DNA of 64,000 nt. Origin: Przewalskia tangutica (Eukaryota; Streptophyta; Magnoliopsida; Solanales; Solanaceae). The notes under the pieces are model-generated. The model made no database searches. It saw only the letters and a program-made list of their open reading frames with translations, and was not told the DNA's origin. The stretch is taken from the NCBI GenBank assembly GCA_029844215.1, contig CM056726.1, positions 75,259,548 to 75,323,547 of the forward strand, in the 5' to 3' direction. Each line of letters begins with the position of its first letter. Positions within the stretch are counted from its first letter, which is position 1. Made by a program: the position numbers and the translations under genes. Positions 20,762 through 33,044 of this stretch are shown piece by piece.

Positions 20762-23700
20762 TCACTCGAAGGTGCCATTACAAGAAGGGATAAAATCATA
20801 GAGTACTCTATAGGATGTTGTTTTAATCTTGGTAATGACCTCTTCTGCCGGTGAGTTTGTGCCATCAAAGAGCAGTGTGTTCCTTGTCCTCCAAATCTCA
20901 TAGACCATAATGCAGAAGGCAATTAAGGTTGCTTTTGCTCGGATGCCTGTTCCGCGGTGGTCTTTTTTAATCCATTTGAGAGAGCTTTCAATAGTGGTCA
21001 TTTCTCTCTTAATTCCCAACCAGTCTCTTATGCTTTTCCAAATCAAACGGGTGTAGGGGCATGTGAAGAAGAGGTGCTCCCTTGTTTCATTTGCTTGCTT
21101 GCAGAACCCACAAGACTTATCCTCCAAGTTGAGATAGGAAAGGGTGTCCTTTGTAGCTAACCGCTTTCTACAATTTAACCACATGGTGAACGAGAACTTT
21201 GGGGGGATGAATCCTCTCCAGATTTGTGACATCCAAGGCTTTTTTTCTTGCTTAGAGCGCAAGATCTCATATACGAGACTTGAATCAAATTTACCGTTGG
21301 TACAACACTTTGCTAATCCGGCAATTGCAACTCCTTGGCTACCAAAGATGGAAACAAGTTTGTCGCGTATCCCGCAAATCTTTCTGAATAGGGGGGAGTC
21401 TCTAGGACGTACCTCATAGTCCCAAAAAGAACCGCCTCTCAAATAAAAGTTGTTGACCCATCGACCCCAGTGAGTGCCTTACGTGTGTGTTTGCCAAATA
21501 GACCGGGAAAGCAGGGCATTGTTCCAATCCTTGATATTCATAAGGCCCAAACCTCCTTCCGATTGAGGCAGGCAAATGGTTTCCCAAGCAACTCTTGGTG
21601 GTTTCCCACCCCATAAGAACTGGATACAGGCAGACCTTACCTTGTTGAGTACAGTGGCCGGAATAGGAAGGGCCCGGAACCAAAAACTCTCAACCCCTTG
21701 GATGACAGACCTAATAAGCTCTAGCTTGCTGCATAGGAAAGAGTGTGGTGTCCCCATTTCTGAATGTAATTCGAAATAGCACTAGTGAAAGAGCAAATTG
21801 TTCCACCGAGACTGAAATTGGGGACAAAGGGATCCCCAATGCATCTGAAAGCTACCAATGCCGAATCCAACCACGGCCAAGATCAAATCACGTACCTCAT
21901 CATGTACTCGCTAAGTAGACGGAGGATTTGGATGGATTAAGGGTTAACCAGAGACATCCTCCAACTCCTCTAGACAGTTCATAAGAATCTCAACCAAGAA
22001 ATATCACCTTTGGCAAAAAGCATGAGGTCATCCGCAAAGCAAGATGAGTAATACCCATCCTTTTACATTTTGGATAATAAGAGAAAGCTCTAGCCTCGAT
22101 CCTCATTTTTAGCATCCTCGAAAGATAATCCATACACAAGATAAGAGCGTTGGGGACATAGGATCACCTTGTCTAAGACCGCGCTTACCCTTGAAGTAAC
22201 CATGTAACTCACCGTTGATAGAAAGAGAGAAGGGCGTTGAGCAAACACACTCCATGATCCACGACAAATCTGCGGAAAGTTGAGGCCTCTTATCCGAATC
22301 AAGGAAACTCCAAGAGACCGTGTCAAAAGCTTTCCTAAGATCCACCATGAGCATACACCTAGGTGAGATTCTGGCTCTATTAAATCCTCTCACAAGCTCT
22401 TGTGCTACATAGACATTGTCCATCATATTTCTCCCTTTCACAAAAGCCCCTTGCGATTTGTCAACGATAGAAGGAAGAATCTTTGCCATTCTGTTAGCTA
22501 AAATCTTTGTAATAATCTTATAGACCACATTAGTCACTCCAATAGGCCTAAAATCAGTTACCTTAGGATCCCTATCGGTCTTGGGCAGCAAGGCAATGAT
22601 GGTGTGATTAAGTTGTTTCAAAAGAACCCTCAAGAGAAGAACTCCCTGCGCTTCTTACTACATCATGTCCCACATCTCTCCATCTATTCTTAAAGAAGGC
22701 TGCCGAATACCCATCTGGTCCAGGAGCTTTATCATTTCCAATATCAGAAAGAGCTTCCCAAATCTCCTTTGGGGATACGAAGTGCAAAAGTTGTAGACTG
22801 TCCTCTTCACTTAGCTTCGGCCCAAAGTTGCACACTTCAGGATCAAAGTTCGATGTGGGTCGAGATGTGCCAAGAAGATCCTTATAAAATTCCTCTAGAA
22901 GCTTTCTTACCTCCCCTGGTGATGTAGTGATAATCCCATTAGTTTTGACAAGAAAATTGATGGAGTTCTTGACATTACTTCTCTTGATCAAGCTATGGAA
23001 GTATTTGGAGCATTTATCACTTCCAATCAAGTGTTTCTGTCTCGACTTTTGCCTAATGAAATGTCTCTCAGCTTCCATTAAGGTGTTGGCTTTAACTCTT
23101 GAGGACTTAACCTTTGATTTAAGCTCCTCATCAAAGGGGTCCCCCATATGTGCACTAATAGCCTCCTTAAACTCCATGTTTGCCTCCTTAGCTCTTTGAT
23201 CAATACTGCCGAACTCACTTATATTCAATGCCCTCAGTGGTTGTTTCAAGGCTTTCAATTTCGATGCTAGAACGAATTGAGCAGTACCTAGAATGTCTTG
23301 TCTCCAGCATGAAGTCATAATGTTGTCAAAAGCGGGGTGAAAGCCACATATTCATGAACTTGAAAGGCGCTTCCCAATATTATAGGATGCAATTACCGTA
23401 GCCATCACAGGACAGTGGTCCGAGACAGGTTCCATAGGCATGAAATTGGCTGTGCATTCTAAGGTCAAATCGCCCCAATTTTGATTCATCATTACTCTAT
23501 CAAGCTTGGACCAAATCGAACCATTTGTCCAAGTGTAGAAAGAACCTAAGATGGAGTGTCTTCTAGTCCATGAGCATTCTGAAATCTCCAAGGTCCTTAA
23601 GTGCATACGGCGTTAGAGGAGGGCCTCCCGCCTTATCTTGAGGGTAGCGATAGTGTTGAAATCTCCCATAATCATCCAAGGTTTAGTGATGCCAATGCCC

Positions 23701-24083
23701 AGTGAGTAAGGTGATGCCAAAGGATCCTCCTATCCGTGATGTTGTAAATCGGATACGAATGTTGCAAGGAAGGACACTTGAGTAATCTTACAACTTGCTG
23801 AACATGGATATGTTGAGAATCCCTTCCAAGCACTTCACAACAGACCTTTGAGGATCCACAAGAGTAGCATTCTTCCACCATCGATGAATTCCATATTTGA
23901 GCATAAATTCCAACCTTTGAATCTTTTAGAAGAGAAAGACTCAATCCTTTCCTTAGAGAGTTTTGTTTCCAAAGACAAATCAATGCCACATCATGTCATT
24001 TAGTGAGACTACACACTAGTGCTTGCGTGGCTGCCACATCCTTAGTCCGCAAAGACGCGGACATTCCAACAAAGTATTTTCAT
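20762..24083 (-). pseudogene. LINE ORF2: endonuclease-reverse transcriptase, broken
   Basis: Remains of the enzyme that nicks target DNA and copies the LINE RNA. The start is placed at ATG 24083 (MKILCWNVR), the standard opening of the APE-type endonuclease. Endonuclease motifs follow: GDFNTIA near 23665, YTWTN...SKLDRVM near 23540 and SDHCPV near 23415. The reverse transcriptase begins with APGPDGYSAAFFKNRW near 22710 and continues with LLPKTD...DFRPIGVTNVVYKIITK, SQGAFVKGR, the palm motif MVDLRKAFDTVSW (about 22350) and GLRQGDPMSP. The catalytic FADD motif (variant of YADD) is at 22027-22038. A C-terminal zinc-finger-type region (SCGFCK...REHLFFTCPYTRLIW) lies near 21050-21120. It ends TGA at 20762-20764. 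Several frameshifts and stops divide it; the longest open piece has 236 codons. Confidence 0.92.
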
Positions 24084-24127
24084 TAGGAAACAAAGGAGGT
24101 TTTCCAAGACTCTCCCGCTTCTTTGCC

Positions 24128-27101
24128 TTAGTCTTCCCGCCGCTTTGATATGAACTTTGGCATAACTTCTTTCCAGCCATCATCTTTCCTGCCGGAAGCC
24201 ATAGCGTGTGTATCAGCCAAGCTATGCTCCCCGCGTTCAAAGGTAACACTCTTAGACGCCGGCAAGGACACTCCCTTAACACCCATGTTAGTACCTTCGT
24301 CCAAGGAAGGTTGCGGGTTCAAAGGAACTGCAGGATCAGAATGCATAGACTTATAACGTACCCTATCAGCTTGTGCATTGCCTTCCCGTGAGCTGGGCCT
24401 AGAGGGCAAAGCATGTGGTTTCCAACGTTCTTTGGGCGGGATTACCTAAAAGCGAAGGGCCGGCAGAATCGATGCATCCTGCGCACAACCGACCGTGAGG
24501 TCTTTGTGTGCTCATTATCTTCAATATCCATCAAGTTGTCTGAAGCTGCGGGATGTAGGGAGGTTGGTGGATAAGGTGTGGGGGGAGTGGCACCATCCGC
24601 GCCTCTGCCGGCATTAGCACAAGTAGGAACTTCCTTATTATAAGGAGGAACCACAGAATTGCGCTTCTTAGGAGCAGCTTCCATGTTGGCATCATATCCC
24701 AGAATTTTACACTTCATATGGTTGTGTCCAAAAGCCGCACAATGAAAGCAAAAGTCCGGATAATTTTCATAGTTAACCCTTTGAGTGTACCTTCTGCCAT
24801 CGGGAAGATTGACAATAAACTCACTTGAGCTCATGCGACATTCACTTCTACAAGAACTCTAGCATAGTTCATTTTAGATCTTTCCTTAGTAAATTGATCC
24901 GTGTAAAGAGGTATTCCTACACGGGAAGCAATCTTCGAGGGCAGTTACTCGGATGGAAAGGGAATGTCAGGAAAGTGACCCAAATAGGAATGTCCATAAA
25001 CAACTCATCCGTTATGAGAACTCCTTTATTGATAGCTTTGAGCATCATAGTCTTCCCGTAGACCATAAAAGGGCCACCATGAAGTACATTAGTGCGCTCT
25101 TCTTCCGTCATTAACTTGAACACTGTCCAACCTTTTGCCATATGGTATGATACGGCATTTCACTCCCCATCCCTTCACAATGGTGTTCAACGCCTCTCTT
25201 CCCGGGAAGGGACCCGTGAAGCAACCAATTAAGCAATAACCCCAAGTTTCTATGAATGGGACTTCATCCTCCACCTCAATGTCTACTTCCTTACCTTGCT
25301 GTTCAATAAATTGCAATTTCATTCCTTTTGCTTCAATCCTAGTACCCGCAAAGACTCCTGCATAAGTCTTCTTTGGAGGGGTGGGACCTTTGCCATGATT
25401 CGGGGGGTGATTCTTAGGAGTAGTGTCCATGGGTGGGGTTTGATATGGTTTTGAAGGAGCATTTGTGTGTAAATCATAGGGAGGCATTTCAGAGGTAAGA
25501 GGCGGAGGGCGAGGTAGAATGATTTGTGCTTGGACCCGCGTTGGGAGAAAGAATACGCGTGCCATTTGGTAGGGTAGGGAAAGTGTCTCGGGTTTTGGTA
25601 GGTAGAGAAGGAAGGGAAGGAAGAAGAGGTGTGGTGTTGAGTAAATCAGGTAGTAGTGAGGGGGTATTGGTTGAGAGAGGGTGTTTGTTAAAGTTTATGC
25701 TCGTGCTCAAGGAAGAGCTAAAGACGAACGGTTTATTTAAGTTCTTGATGTTTGCTCCTTCAAGCACACTGCCTAAAGAGGGGAAGGCATCATTAGTTAC
25801 ACTTAGTGAATTGCAGGTGGTGTCTAACTACACGAGAGGGCGCATTGGATCCCGAAACATTTAATACAGACCCCTTGGCTCCCGTGTTATTAATGGCGAT
25901 GTAGTTCCTAGGCTCCTTGGGAATAGAATTCGTTTTGTTTCCCTCAACTGACTTTAATCCTTGTATTACGGGAATAATAGAAGACCCATGAGTGCCCACG
26001 ACCGCCTTGGTAGTCTGATCCTCATTAAGTCCCGTCCAGGAGAGAGACTCCTTGGTACCCAAAGACTTAAAGTGTGACGCCTCGGCTCCCACAATATTAA
26101 TGCGAGGCACTTGTCCCACAACTGACTTAGCTCGTTGAATAACGGGGGTAATCAATGTTCCATGGGTGTCCTCTTGGCCCGCCTTGGTAATCTGATTGCC
26201 ATAAAGATCCGTAATTGGAAGTGGCTCATTGGTACCCGCAGCATTTAATTGAGACGCGCCTTGGCTTTCGCATAATTAATGCGAGGCTCTTCGGGGATGG
26301 AGACTTCCTCGAGCCCAGCATCTGGCCTAGAAACTAACATCCTTGGTGTGTATTCTGATGTATGGACACCCTCCATACCCGCCTTAGCATTAAGACCCAC
26401 GCCCTGACCCGTAATGGGAGGGGTCACATCGTTTCCCGGGGCAATAATGTTAGGAGCTTTGGCTCCCGCGACTGTTTCTTTGGGAATGTGAGCAACATCA
26501 ATGCTATCTACTGACTTGGAATCATGCAAAACTTGGATAGCCTCGCACCCATTGACATCCACCCGACCGTCATAGACTCACGACCGCGCCCATACCGGTT
26601 CGACCCAGTAGGCGTCGCTCCTTAGTGCCTCATTCACGTAGTCTGACCCAGAAATTATCCTTTTTCCGGCATGCCTGAGCAAATTTCCAGGTAGTGTTGG
26701 GGTACTAGAGCTGCCAAGACTGCCTTGTTCTTTCGTGGTAATCCCGGAATCAACCAGTTGACCCGTGATAGGATCGACCACCATAGTAGCACGAAGTTTT
26801 CCGCCTTAAAATATCCTAATACCCAAGTACACTGTATCAAGGCTTTGGCCCATTCATGAATCTTTTGGAGCATAGCATCATCTACTACATTCTCCAGAGG
26901 GATACGTGAGTCTGGCTTAACATGTACCAACACAGAAGGGTCCGAAATTGCCTGAATGAGAACTTCTTCAATAATAGGATCGCCTCCATTCTTTTTCTTT
27001 TTCCTTGTTCTAGCCTTCGTTGAACTACCTGAGCCTCCTGAATCATTGCTGGAACGTGTATAACGTTTAGATTTCTTCATATTGAGAACTGAAAACTTCA
27101 A
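24128..27101 (-). pseudogene. LINE ORF1: RNA-binding protein, broken
   Basis: Remains of the nucleic-acid-binding protein of a plant L1 element. It starts at ATG 27101, or at the internal ATG 27080 (MKKSKRYTRSSN, basic). A long linker with about four imperfect 60-70-residue repeats follows (25840-26540). Next comes a Pro-rich stretch, then a DUF4283-like region (GYCLIGCFTGPFPGREALN near 25230; GWTVFKLMTEEERTNVLHGGPFM near 25090). A CCHC zinc knuckle (CFHCAAFGHNHMKC; C-x2-C-x4-H-x4-C) is near 24740. The C-terminal tail is Lys-rich (to about 24128) and in another frame reaches the ORF2 start. Frame changes near 25500, 25110, 24900 and 24440 break it. The repeated linker makes it longer than usual for this type of protein. 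Confidence 0.85.
25840..26540 (-). repeat. Imperfect coding repeats in LINE ORF1
   Basis: Repeats of roughly 60-70 residues recognised at protein level. Shared features are a GA(K/E) start, a TKA or AKAG step, THG, the string PVIQ, KSV and IPxEPR. At least two full copies (GTNEP...THGTLITPVIQRAKSVVG and GTKES...THGSSIIPVIQGLKSVEG, quoted in part) and two partial ones can be seen, with frameshifts between. Confidence 0.65.
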
Positions 27102-27229
27102 ACCATTAGGGTGTAATCGTTAAACATAGGGGGGGAGGGGGGGGGGAAGAACAACCTAAGGAGCAACTAAGGCAAAACGTTGAGAGCGTTTTCCTTAGTG
27201 AGAGAAACTTCTCTCTAACTCCTTGAAAG

Positions 27230-27407
27230 TTGACTTGAGTTTTAAATAATAAGAATCTTGAAGTATTTCAAAAGAGTTATGAATCATTTTTGAAAGAAAA
27301 GAAATACTTGGTTTTAAAAGCTTAAGTGTTATACTAGCTTTATGGGAAGTTAGGTATAACGACTTAAGAAAGATAAAAGGAACGATTTACTTATTTGTAT
27401 ATGAAAG
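27230..27407 (+). mobile_element. 3' LTR of A, second part
   Basis: This resumes the A LTR after the LINE (the first 14 bp are the LINE duplication). It runs to the insertion point of C, ending with the duplication GAAAG (27403-27407). Confidence 0.85.
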
Positions 27408-28019
27408 TGTCACGACCCGAACCCGGGCCTGTGACTGGTGCCTTACCCGGGCACCCAAGTAGACATACATCAGAGTAACCAGCGGAATATAAAACAAGGC
27501 ATGAAACAATATGAAGTGAGAAACAGTTTATCTGAGAAAAGTTGCCTTTCGGCATATATATATAAAAACTTGAGCGATTCATCCCTTTTACAAACCCCGC
27601 CCAAGTGATTACGTAACTCTAAGAATGTTATAACAACAATGGCGGGACAGGGCCCCGCCATGCCCCTGAATGTATGTACCTACAACGACAGGGGACTATA
27701 CCAAAGATAAGCCTCCGGAGACACGGAGCTTCCCAAAACGCTGAACTGTGACCCTATGAGCGAGGATCAACAACTGGTGTACCTCTACCTGCGGCATGAA
27801 CGCAGCCCTGCGAAGGAGGTCGATAACAGTACCAAGTATGTGGCGGAAAATCATGGCGAAATCATAACAGTTATATAAAGCAGAGACATGTATGATAACC
27901 AAACTACAGTTTACAACATAAAAGTAGTCATGTCAAGGCAGGGACTCACTCCCTCAAAGTCATCCCTCATGCCCGTGGAACTCCTTCCTCACTGCCGGCA
28001 GTCTAGGTATAAATCGTAT

Positions 28020-28265
28020 GATACGTATAACATGTCTAGGCACATCCCATGGGACTCGAGGTGGAATCGTATGGAATACATGTACCGGCCCATCCCATGG
28101 GACTCGGTGAAGAATCGTATGGAATACATGTCCCGGCCCATCCCATGGGACTCGGTGAAGAATCGTATGGAATACATGTCCCGACCCATCCCATGGGACT
28201 CGGTGAAGAATCGTATGAAATACATGTCCCGGCCCATCCCATGGGACTCGATGAAGAATCGTCCA
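28020..28265. repeat. 48-bp minisatellite in C 3' LTR, about five units
   Basis: Units contain CATCCCATGGGACTCG and GAATCGTATG. Because 48 is divisible by 3, an open frame in one unit stays open across the array, so several overlapping open frames appear on both strands; none is a gene. The partner array in the 5' LTR is at about 36995-37215. Confidence 0.9.
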
Positions 28266-29731
28266 TAACATTTAAACCCTCTTTTAAGACAGATTAAGAC
28301 AATACCATGCCTTCATTTTAAACCAACACATTTTCCCCTTTTAAGGTCAAGTAACAACATTCTTTTCCAAAAGTTCAAGTTGCATATTTTTAAATACTTA
28401 AGTCTCTTATTTTCGAAAGATTTCATAGTTCATAGCCTAATCACTTAACAACGTAATTTTTTTTTTTAACAAAATTGAGTAACATATATCTTATGTGTGA
28501 GTAGTTTATTCTTGTTTATAACAACCTTATTAAAGCAGCCATGATCTAGGAAATGTAATACAATTTTGTCTTATCTTAGCTTCTATGCAAATGGAGGTTT
28601 CTACAGGTTTAATATAATTAATTATTTGTCAATACATTTTCCTTTATTAACGCTGCAGTGGTTTGTTCGATGCTTATTCTCATTTCCGAAATCAATACAA
28701 GGCTTTCATAAACAATTAAGTAAACCGTTCCTTTTATCTCTCTTAAGTCGTTATACCTAACTTCCCATAAAGCTAGTATAACTCTTAAGCTTTTAAAAAT
28801 AAGTATTACTCTTCTTTCAAAAATGATTCATAATTCTTTTGAAATACTTCAAGATTCTTATTATCTAGAACTCAAGTCAACAAACATCAGAGTAAAACCC
28901 TTTTTAGTTAACACACGTACGTCTACCGTACTATATATATATATCAAAAATATCATGCTCAAGAGGATAGGAAGAATCACATACCTCCTCGGCGAAATCC
29001 ACCTGCCAAGTCGAATATGTCGCGCACAGAGTATCAACCTATAATAGTCAAATACGTCTATCAACGTCTAGACTACTCTGTAGAATATTCTAAGCAGAAG
29101 GTTCTTACTTCTACGGAAAATTGGGCAGCACTTCCCTACCCATCAAACTACTCAAGTCTACTGTAAATACAGTCCTATGTAATTACAGTTCAATTCTCTT
29201 CTTTAATATCCTCCTATATCTTATACTCAAATCTAAACTACTCTTATATGTAATCTCCAATTACAATAGAAGGACAAGAGTATTTACCTCGATAAGCCCA
29301 AAATTATCCAAGTTTAAATGTCGATCCTGAACAACGTTTAGCTCCTAATTTGCACGCTCCGATAGCTCCAAGAAACCCTTAGAAGTTTCTAAACAACTTC
29401 CACTTAAAACTTCAACCAACTATGAAGATTTCCCCAGGGTTTCGTTTAGTGACTAATGGATATAAGGTAGTATTTATGGGCTTTTAGTATAGAGGTGACT
29501 TTGGAATACTACAAGGTATTTGGCTAAGGTATTTTGGGATAGTAACAATACTTGGAGAATACTTTTCTACCAAGGGGGGGGGGGTATTTCGATGAGAACA
29601 ACTAGGAAGGGGGTGTTTCCGAGGGCTTCATGAGGAGGGGAGCTTGGACGAGAACTACTAAAAGGGAGGGAGGGATTTTTGCCTTGGAATTTCTCAAGTG
29701 TGGATGAAGAATAAGTCTTGCACACAAGGGG

Positions 29732-29739
29732 TATTTATA
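29732..29739 (-). promoter_or_regulatory. TATA box of C 3' LTR
   Basis: TATTTATA on plus, TATAAATA on minus, 414 bp from the LTR start. The partner copy in the 5' LTR is at 61396-61403. Confidence 0.6.
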
Positions 29740-30153
29740 GGGAAATCAATGGCCAAGATCAAAGCAAGTGGAGGGTGAAGATTTGGACATGTGTGTGTGG
29801 GTCCCACTTATCCATCTACTACACAAATATCTAGCCAAACATTGACCAAATGTTTAAGGCCTTTAAAACACAAAAAACGTGCCACTCTCTTTGCCCACAA
29901 AAACGTCCAACTTTGCCACCTAAGGGTGACACATGTCACCCTCCTATTGGTCCAAAATATTTCAACTCTCGGAAAAATCCAAAATAAATATTTTCTTGAA
30001 AACGTAAAATTCCTTTACAAGGTTCGGAAAATTTTCCGTCGGAAAAACAAATCTTTCTCGTGGATGTGCATAATTTCGTCCTTAACATAATTCGGGCTTA
30101 CACAATTGTACGTACGTCCTCACATACATACTCTGGAAATACGGGGTATAACA

Positions 30154-30166
30154 TTCTCCCCTCCTT
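30154..30166 (-). other. Polypurine tract of C
   Basis: TTCTCCCCTCCTT on plus is AAGGAGGGGAGAA on minus, identical to that of B and directly next to the LTR start. Confidence 0.88.
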
Positions 30167-30439
30167 AGAAACATTCGTCCCGAATGTTCCTTCTCAAGAC
30201 AGATAACGATGAAGTTCCTCTTAACTTAAACAAGTTGCCAATGCCACATATGGCCACAAAATAACACACGCGCAAATACTTAAATCCAAGTCCACGAGGA
30301 ATCACCTCTATCATCACAAAAGCTCCCACTCAAGGGCTAAAAGATATTCCCTTCGCACCTTTACTTCACAAAAGTAATGATCACTTCTATTCTCTTACTC
30401 GTCGTACCCTCCTCGTACACTCGAACACTTCCTAACAAA

Positions 30440-31200
30440 AATTACCACCTTTCTGTTATTGCTTCAGTTTCCAAAATCTCGGGGTTACTATCTCCAACTT
30501 GGTCATCATTAACTGGGAACACTCTGGATGGATCTCCGATACTTTTCCGAACATAGCAACATGAAAGACCGGACGTACTGCCTCCTACGTCGGACGGCAA
30601 AGCTAACTTATAGGCAACCTGGCCTATTCTCCAAATGATCTGAAAACTCTCAAAGTACCTCGGGCTAAGTTTCCCCTGCTTTCCAAATCCCGTCACGCCC
30701 TTTCGGGGTGGTACCTTCAAGAACACCCACCGTCAACCTGAACTCCAAGTGTTGACGCTGATTATCCGCACGACTTCTGTTGACTCTGAGCTGCCAATAA
30801 CCTCTCCTGGATAAGCTCCACCTTATCCACATCCTGCTGGATCAAGTATGGACCAACTATTTGAACCTTGCCAACATCGAACCAATCGACCGGCAACCTA
30901 CACTTCCGCCCATACAAGGCTTCATAAGGCGATATCCGAATACTGAAATAGTAGCTATTATAATGCTCACTCAAAAAGAGGCAATTAATCCTCACAGCTA
31001 CCCCTGAAATCAAAACACCAGCCCGTAACCTATCCTTAAATATCTGGGTAAAAACGTGTTGTTTGTCTGTCGTCCCGAGGGTGAATGCAATACTGAGATT
31101 CACCTGAGTTCCTAACCCCCGCCTGGTAAAAACCTCCAGAAAAAGAAATAGCCGTAAACTGGGCTCCACTGCCCGTCATAAAGTAAAAGTAGGAACCCCG
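30440..31200 (-). pseudogene. Integrase C-terminal remnant of element C
   Basis: The best-preserved integrase tail in the window. Reading from 31200: GAQFTA (region of the second catalytic Asp), GLGTQVNLSIAF, then a decayed version of the HPQTDGQ-E block in which the catalytic Glu is lost. Next are RLRAGVLISG and SPYEALYGRKCRLPVDWFDV near 30900, then GKVQIVGPYLIQQD, followed by the SH3-like end GKQGKLSPRYFESF and GQVAYKLALPSDVGG, and DPSRVFPVNDDQ near 30530. Frame changes occur near 31030 and 30760. The HHCC zinc domain and first Asp are absent. The same left boundary in A and B suggests one ancestral deletion. Confidence 0.8.
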
Positions 31201-31865
31201 TGCAGCCTTACAACCTTCCTGATATACAACATCTCGCATAACCCTCCGCCGAGTAAACAGTCCTGACTGAAAGACAAGATGGGCTGACCTCATTGGCCCG
31301 ACTACCGGTCGAACGCATCCATGAACTCGTACGACGGTCATCTAAACTTGGGCCTAGCGCCCTCGTGAGCCTACCACCTGGAGGGACCACCTCGAACTGA
31401 CCCCACCACATTACAGGCCGCGGGTTGACCCGCGATCGGTCCTCAACCCGACCCGCTATCGCGCCAAACTCTTGTTCCCCGATCCGGAACAATCTCCCTA
31501 ATCAAGTCACGAAAACCTAGTGGTCATTCTTTGCTCATCTACCTTCTTCATTTCACACTACTCAGGGGCTTATCACACCAATATACCCCACGTATACTAT
31601 GAACTCCGATAAAGATCAAACATAAAAATAAATCTTTTACTCAAGATTGCCTCGCCTCTGAGGTCTCCACGTATAATATTCTACGGCTCACAATTTCCCT
31701 GTCCCCAATCTTACCTTTTTCAACTAACATGTTTTCTAATCGCGATTAACACAATGCTATCAGAACATAATACTTAAAATATACTCATCTTATCACAAAT
31801 GCATACTAATCTCTAGAGGGTTAAGGATATACCTGCATCTACTGCTTCACTTCCCCTTCGCCGCT
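31201..31865 (-). other. Spacer replacing protease and reverse transcriptase in C
   Basis: About 665 bp between gag and integrase remnant. No pol motif is recognised in any frame. It is homologous to the spacers in A and B. Confidence 0.65.
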
Positions 31866-33044
31866 CTAATCATAATCCTGCCCTGCAGGGCGCATAGCTA
31901 TAGAAGGCGATGAACCTGCCACTGACCCGTTAGGCTGTGTCATTCTACCTGTATCCCTCCTTCTAGGACAGTCTCTCGTCACATGGCCCTGACGGCCGCA
32001 GGTGAAACAAGCACCAGTAAAAAGACGACACTCCCCGGGATGATGTTTGCCGCATCGTGCACACTGAGGAAAGCATGAACCCGATCGCTGAACCCATGTA
32101 TACCGCGGAACTGTAAGCCACGAGCTCGACCAGCTCGAATACCCCGAACGTCCAAGATCGCGAGGACCACTGCATCTTGGCGGAGGTGCATAACTAACCT
32201 GCTGCTGAGGCGGTTCACCTCGAAAGTTACCAAAGGACCCTGCTGTTCTGGCCCTCTTCTGCTGATCTCGGTCATTTCGTCGACCCCTCCGCTTCTCACA
32301 TCCAAGTGCATAAGCCTGCATGCGGGCAATGTCCATGCCCGGCTGAAGGGCTACACCCGAACAAGCCTCTGCCAAGTAGTCATCGAGCCCGGTGAGGTAG
32401 CGGTGTACTCTGTCCTCCATATCAGCTACTAACACGGGGACATACCGAGCCAATGAGTCCAACTACACGTTGTACTCCCGAACCGTACGCGCTCTCTGTC
32501 TCAGCATCATAAATATGTCGTCCCGTGCCCTCCTCATCTGCGGAGGCAAGAAATGGCTGAGAAATGCCTCCGAGAACTCGTCCCAAATAGCTGGAGGCGC
32601 ATGCTCCCCCCGGGACAGCTCCCACGAATCAAACCAGTCGACTGCAGTATCACGCAGCCGATGCGAACCTAAGACCACTGACTCGGTCTCCGAAGCCTTG
32701 ATTACTCTCATGATCCAGAATCGCCGGATGAACTCCCGTGGATCATCCTCGTGCCTCGATCCATAAAACATCGGGCGGCGCAACTCGTAAAGTCCCGCAG
32801 CTCAAACTATCCGCTCGGGTGAACTACGGTTACTACGGCATCGAATCGCCGTGATCCGGCTTATCCTCGTGCCTTGCCACTATCTCCGCCAATAATCGCC
32901 ATCTCTTGTAACCCATCTCCTCTCGCCTCCAGCCGTGGGACCGAGGCTCGTGCATCGTGGTCTCGTGATAGACCGCCGCTACTCTACTCGCAGCCTCCTC
33001 TGCGCTTTGCCCTTCTGGGCCCTGATTGCCTTGCGTGGAGGCAT
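31866..33044 (-). pseudogene. gag of element C, nearly complete
   Basis: Gag starts at ATG 33044 (MPPRKAIRAQKGK), with frame changes in the first 250 bp. From 32783 one frame runs to the stop before 31866, interrupted only by a TAG at 32463-32465 where element F has GAG. Domains: retrotransposon-gag core (FYGSRHEDDPREFIRR, then WFDSWELSRGEHAPPAIWDE, then FLSHFLPPQMRRARDD) and a capsid end (LDSLARYVPVLVADMEDRVH). Next come a Gln-rich linker and two zinc-binding motifs, CARCGKHHPGEC and CFTCGRQGHVTRDC, the second an intact CCHC knuckle. The arrangement is that of Tekay/Del chromovirus gag. The N-terminal frameshifts and nonsense codon inactivate it as sequenced. Confidence 0.88.

Larger units (their letters stand above)
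20637..27229 (-). mobile_element. L1-type LINE, near full length
   Basis: A 6.6-kb non-LTR retrotransposon on the minus strand. It has a poly(A) tail (T run at 20633-20648), a short 3' UTR (to 20761), ORF2 (20762-24083), ORF1 (24128-27101) and a 5' UTR with long C/G homopolymers (27102-27229). The flanking duplication TTGACTTGAGTTTT occurs at 20623-20636 and 27230-27243; its T-rich end merges with the tail. This is the usual product of target-primed reverse transcription. Joining the flanks restores the A LTR as seen in sister copies. Both ORFs are broken by frameshifts and stops, so it is inactive. Confidence 0.93.
27408..30153 (-). mobile_element. 3' LTR of C
   Basis: Uninterrupted LTR with reversed ends TGTCACGACC (27408) and GGGGTATAACA (30153). 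It contains a 48-bp minisatellite (28020-28265), the reversed TATA box (29732-29739), a palindromic motif (29923-29942) and TTACCTCG near 29283. It carries the TATGTCTACTTGGGTGC tail type. Confidence 0.93.

Noticed and set aside
20957..21779. Plus-strand open frames of 67-91 codons.
   Set aside because: They are antisense to LINE ORF2, whose minus-strand reading shows reverse transcriptase and zinc-finger motifs.
27960..28297. Several overlapping open frames with a 16-residue repeated peptide on both strands.
   Set aside because: They arise from a 48-bp tandem repeat whose length is a multiple of 3. The same occurs at 36911-37225, 51855-52277 and 57566-58123, and the equivalents in sister LTRs are not conserved as proteins.
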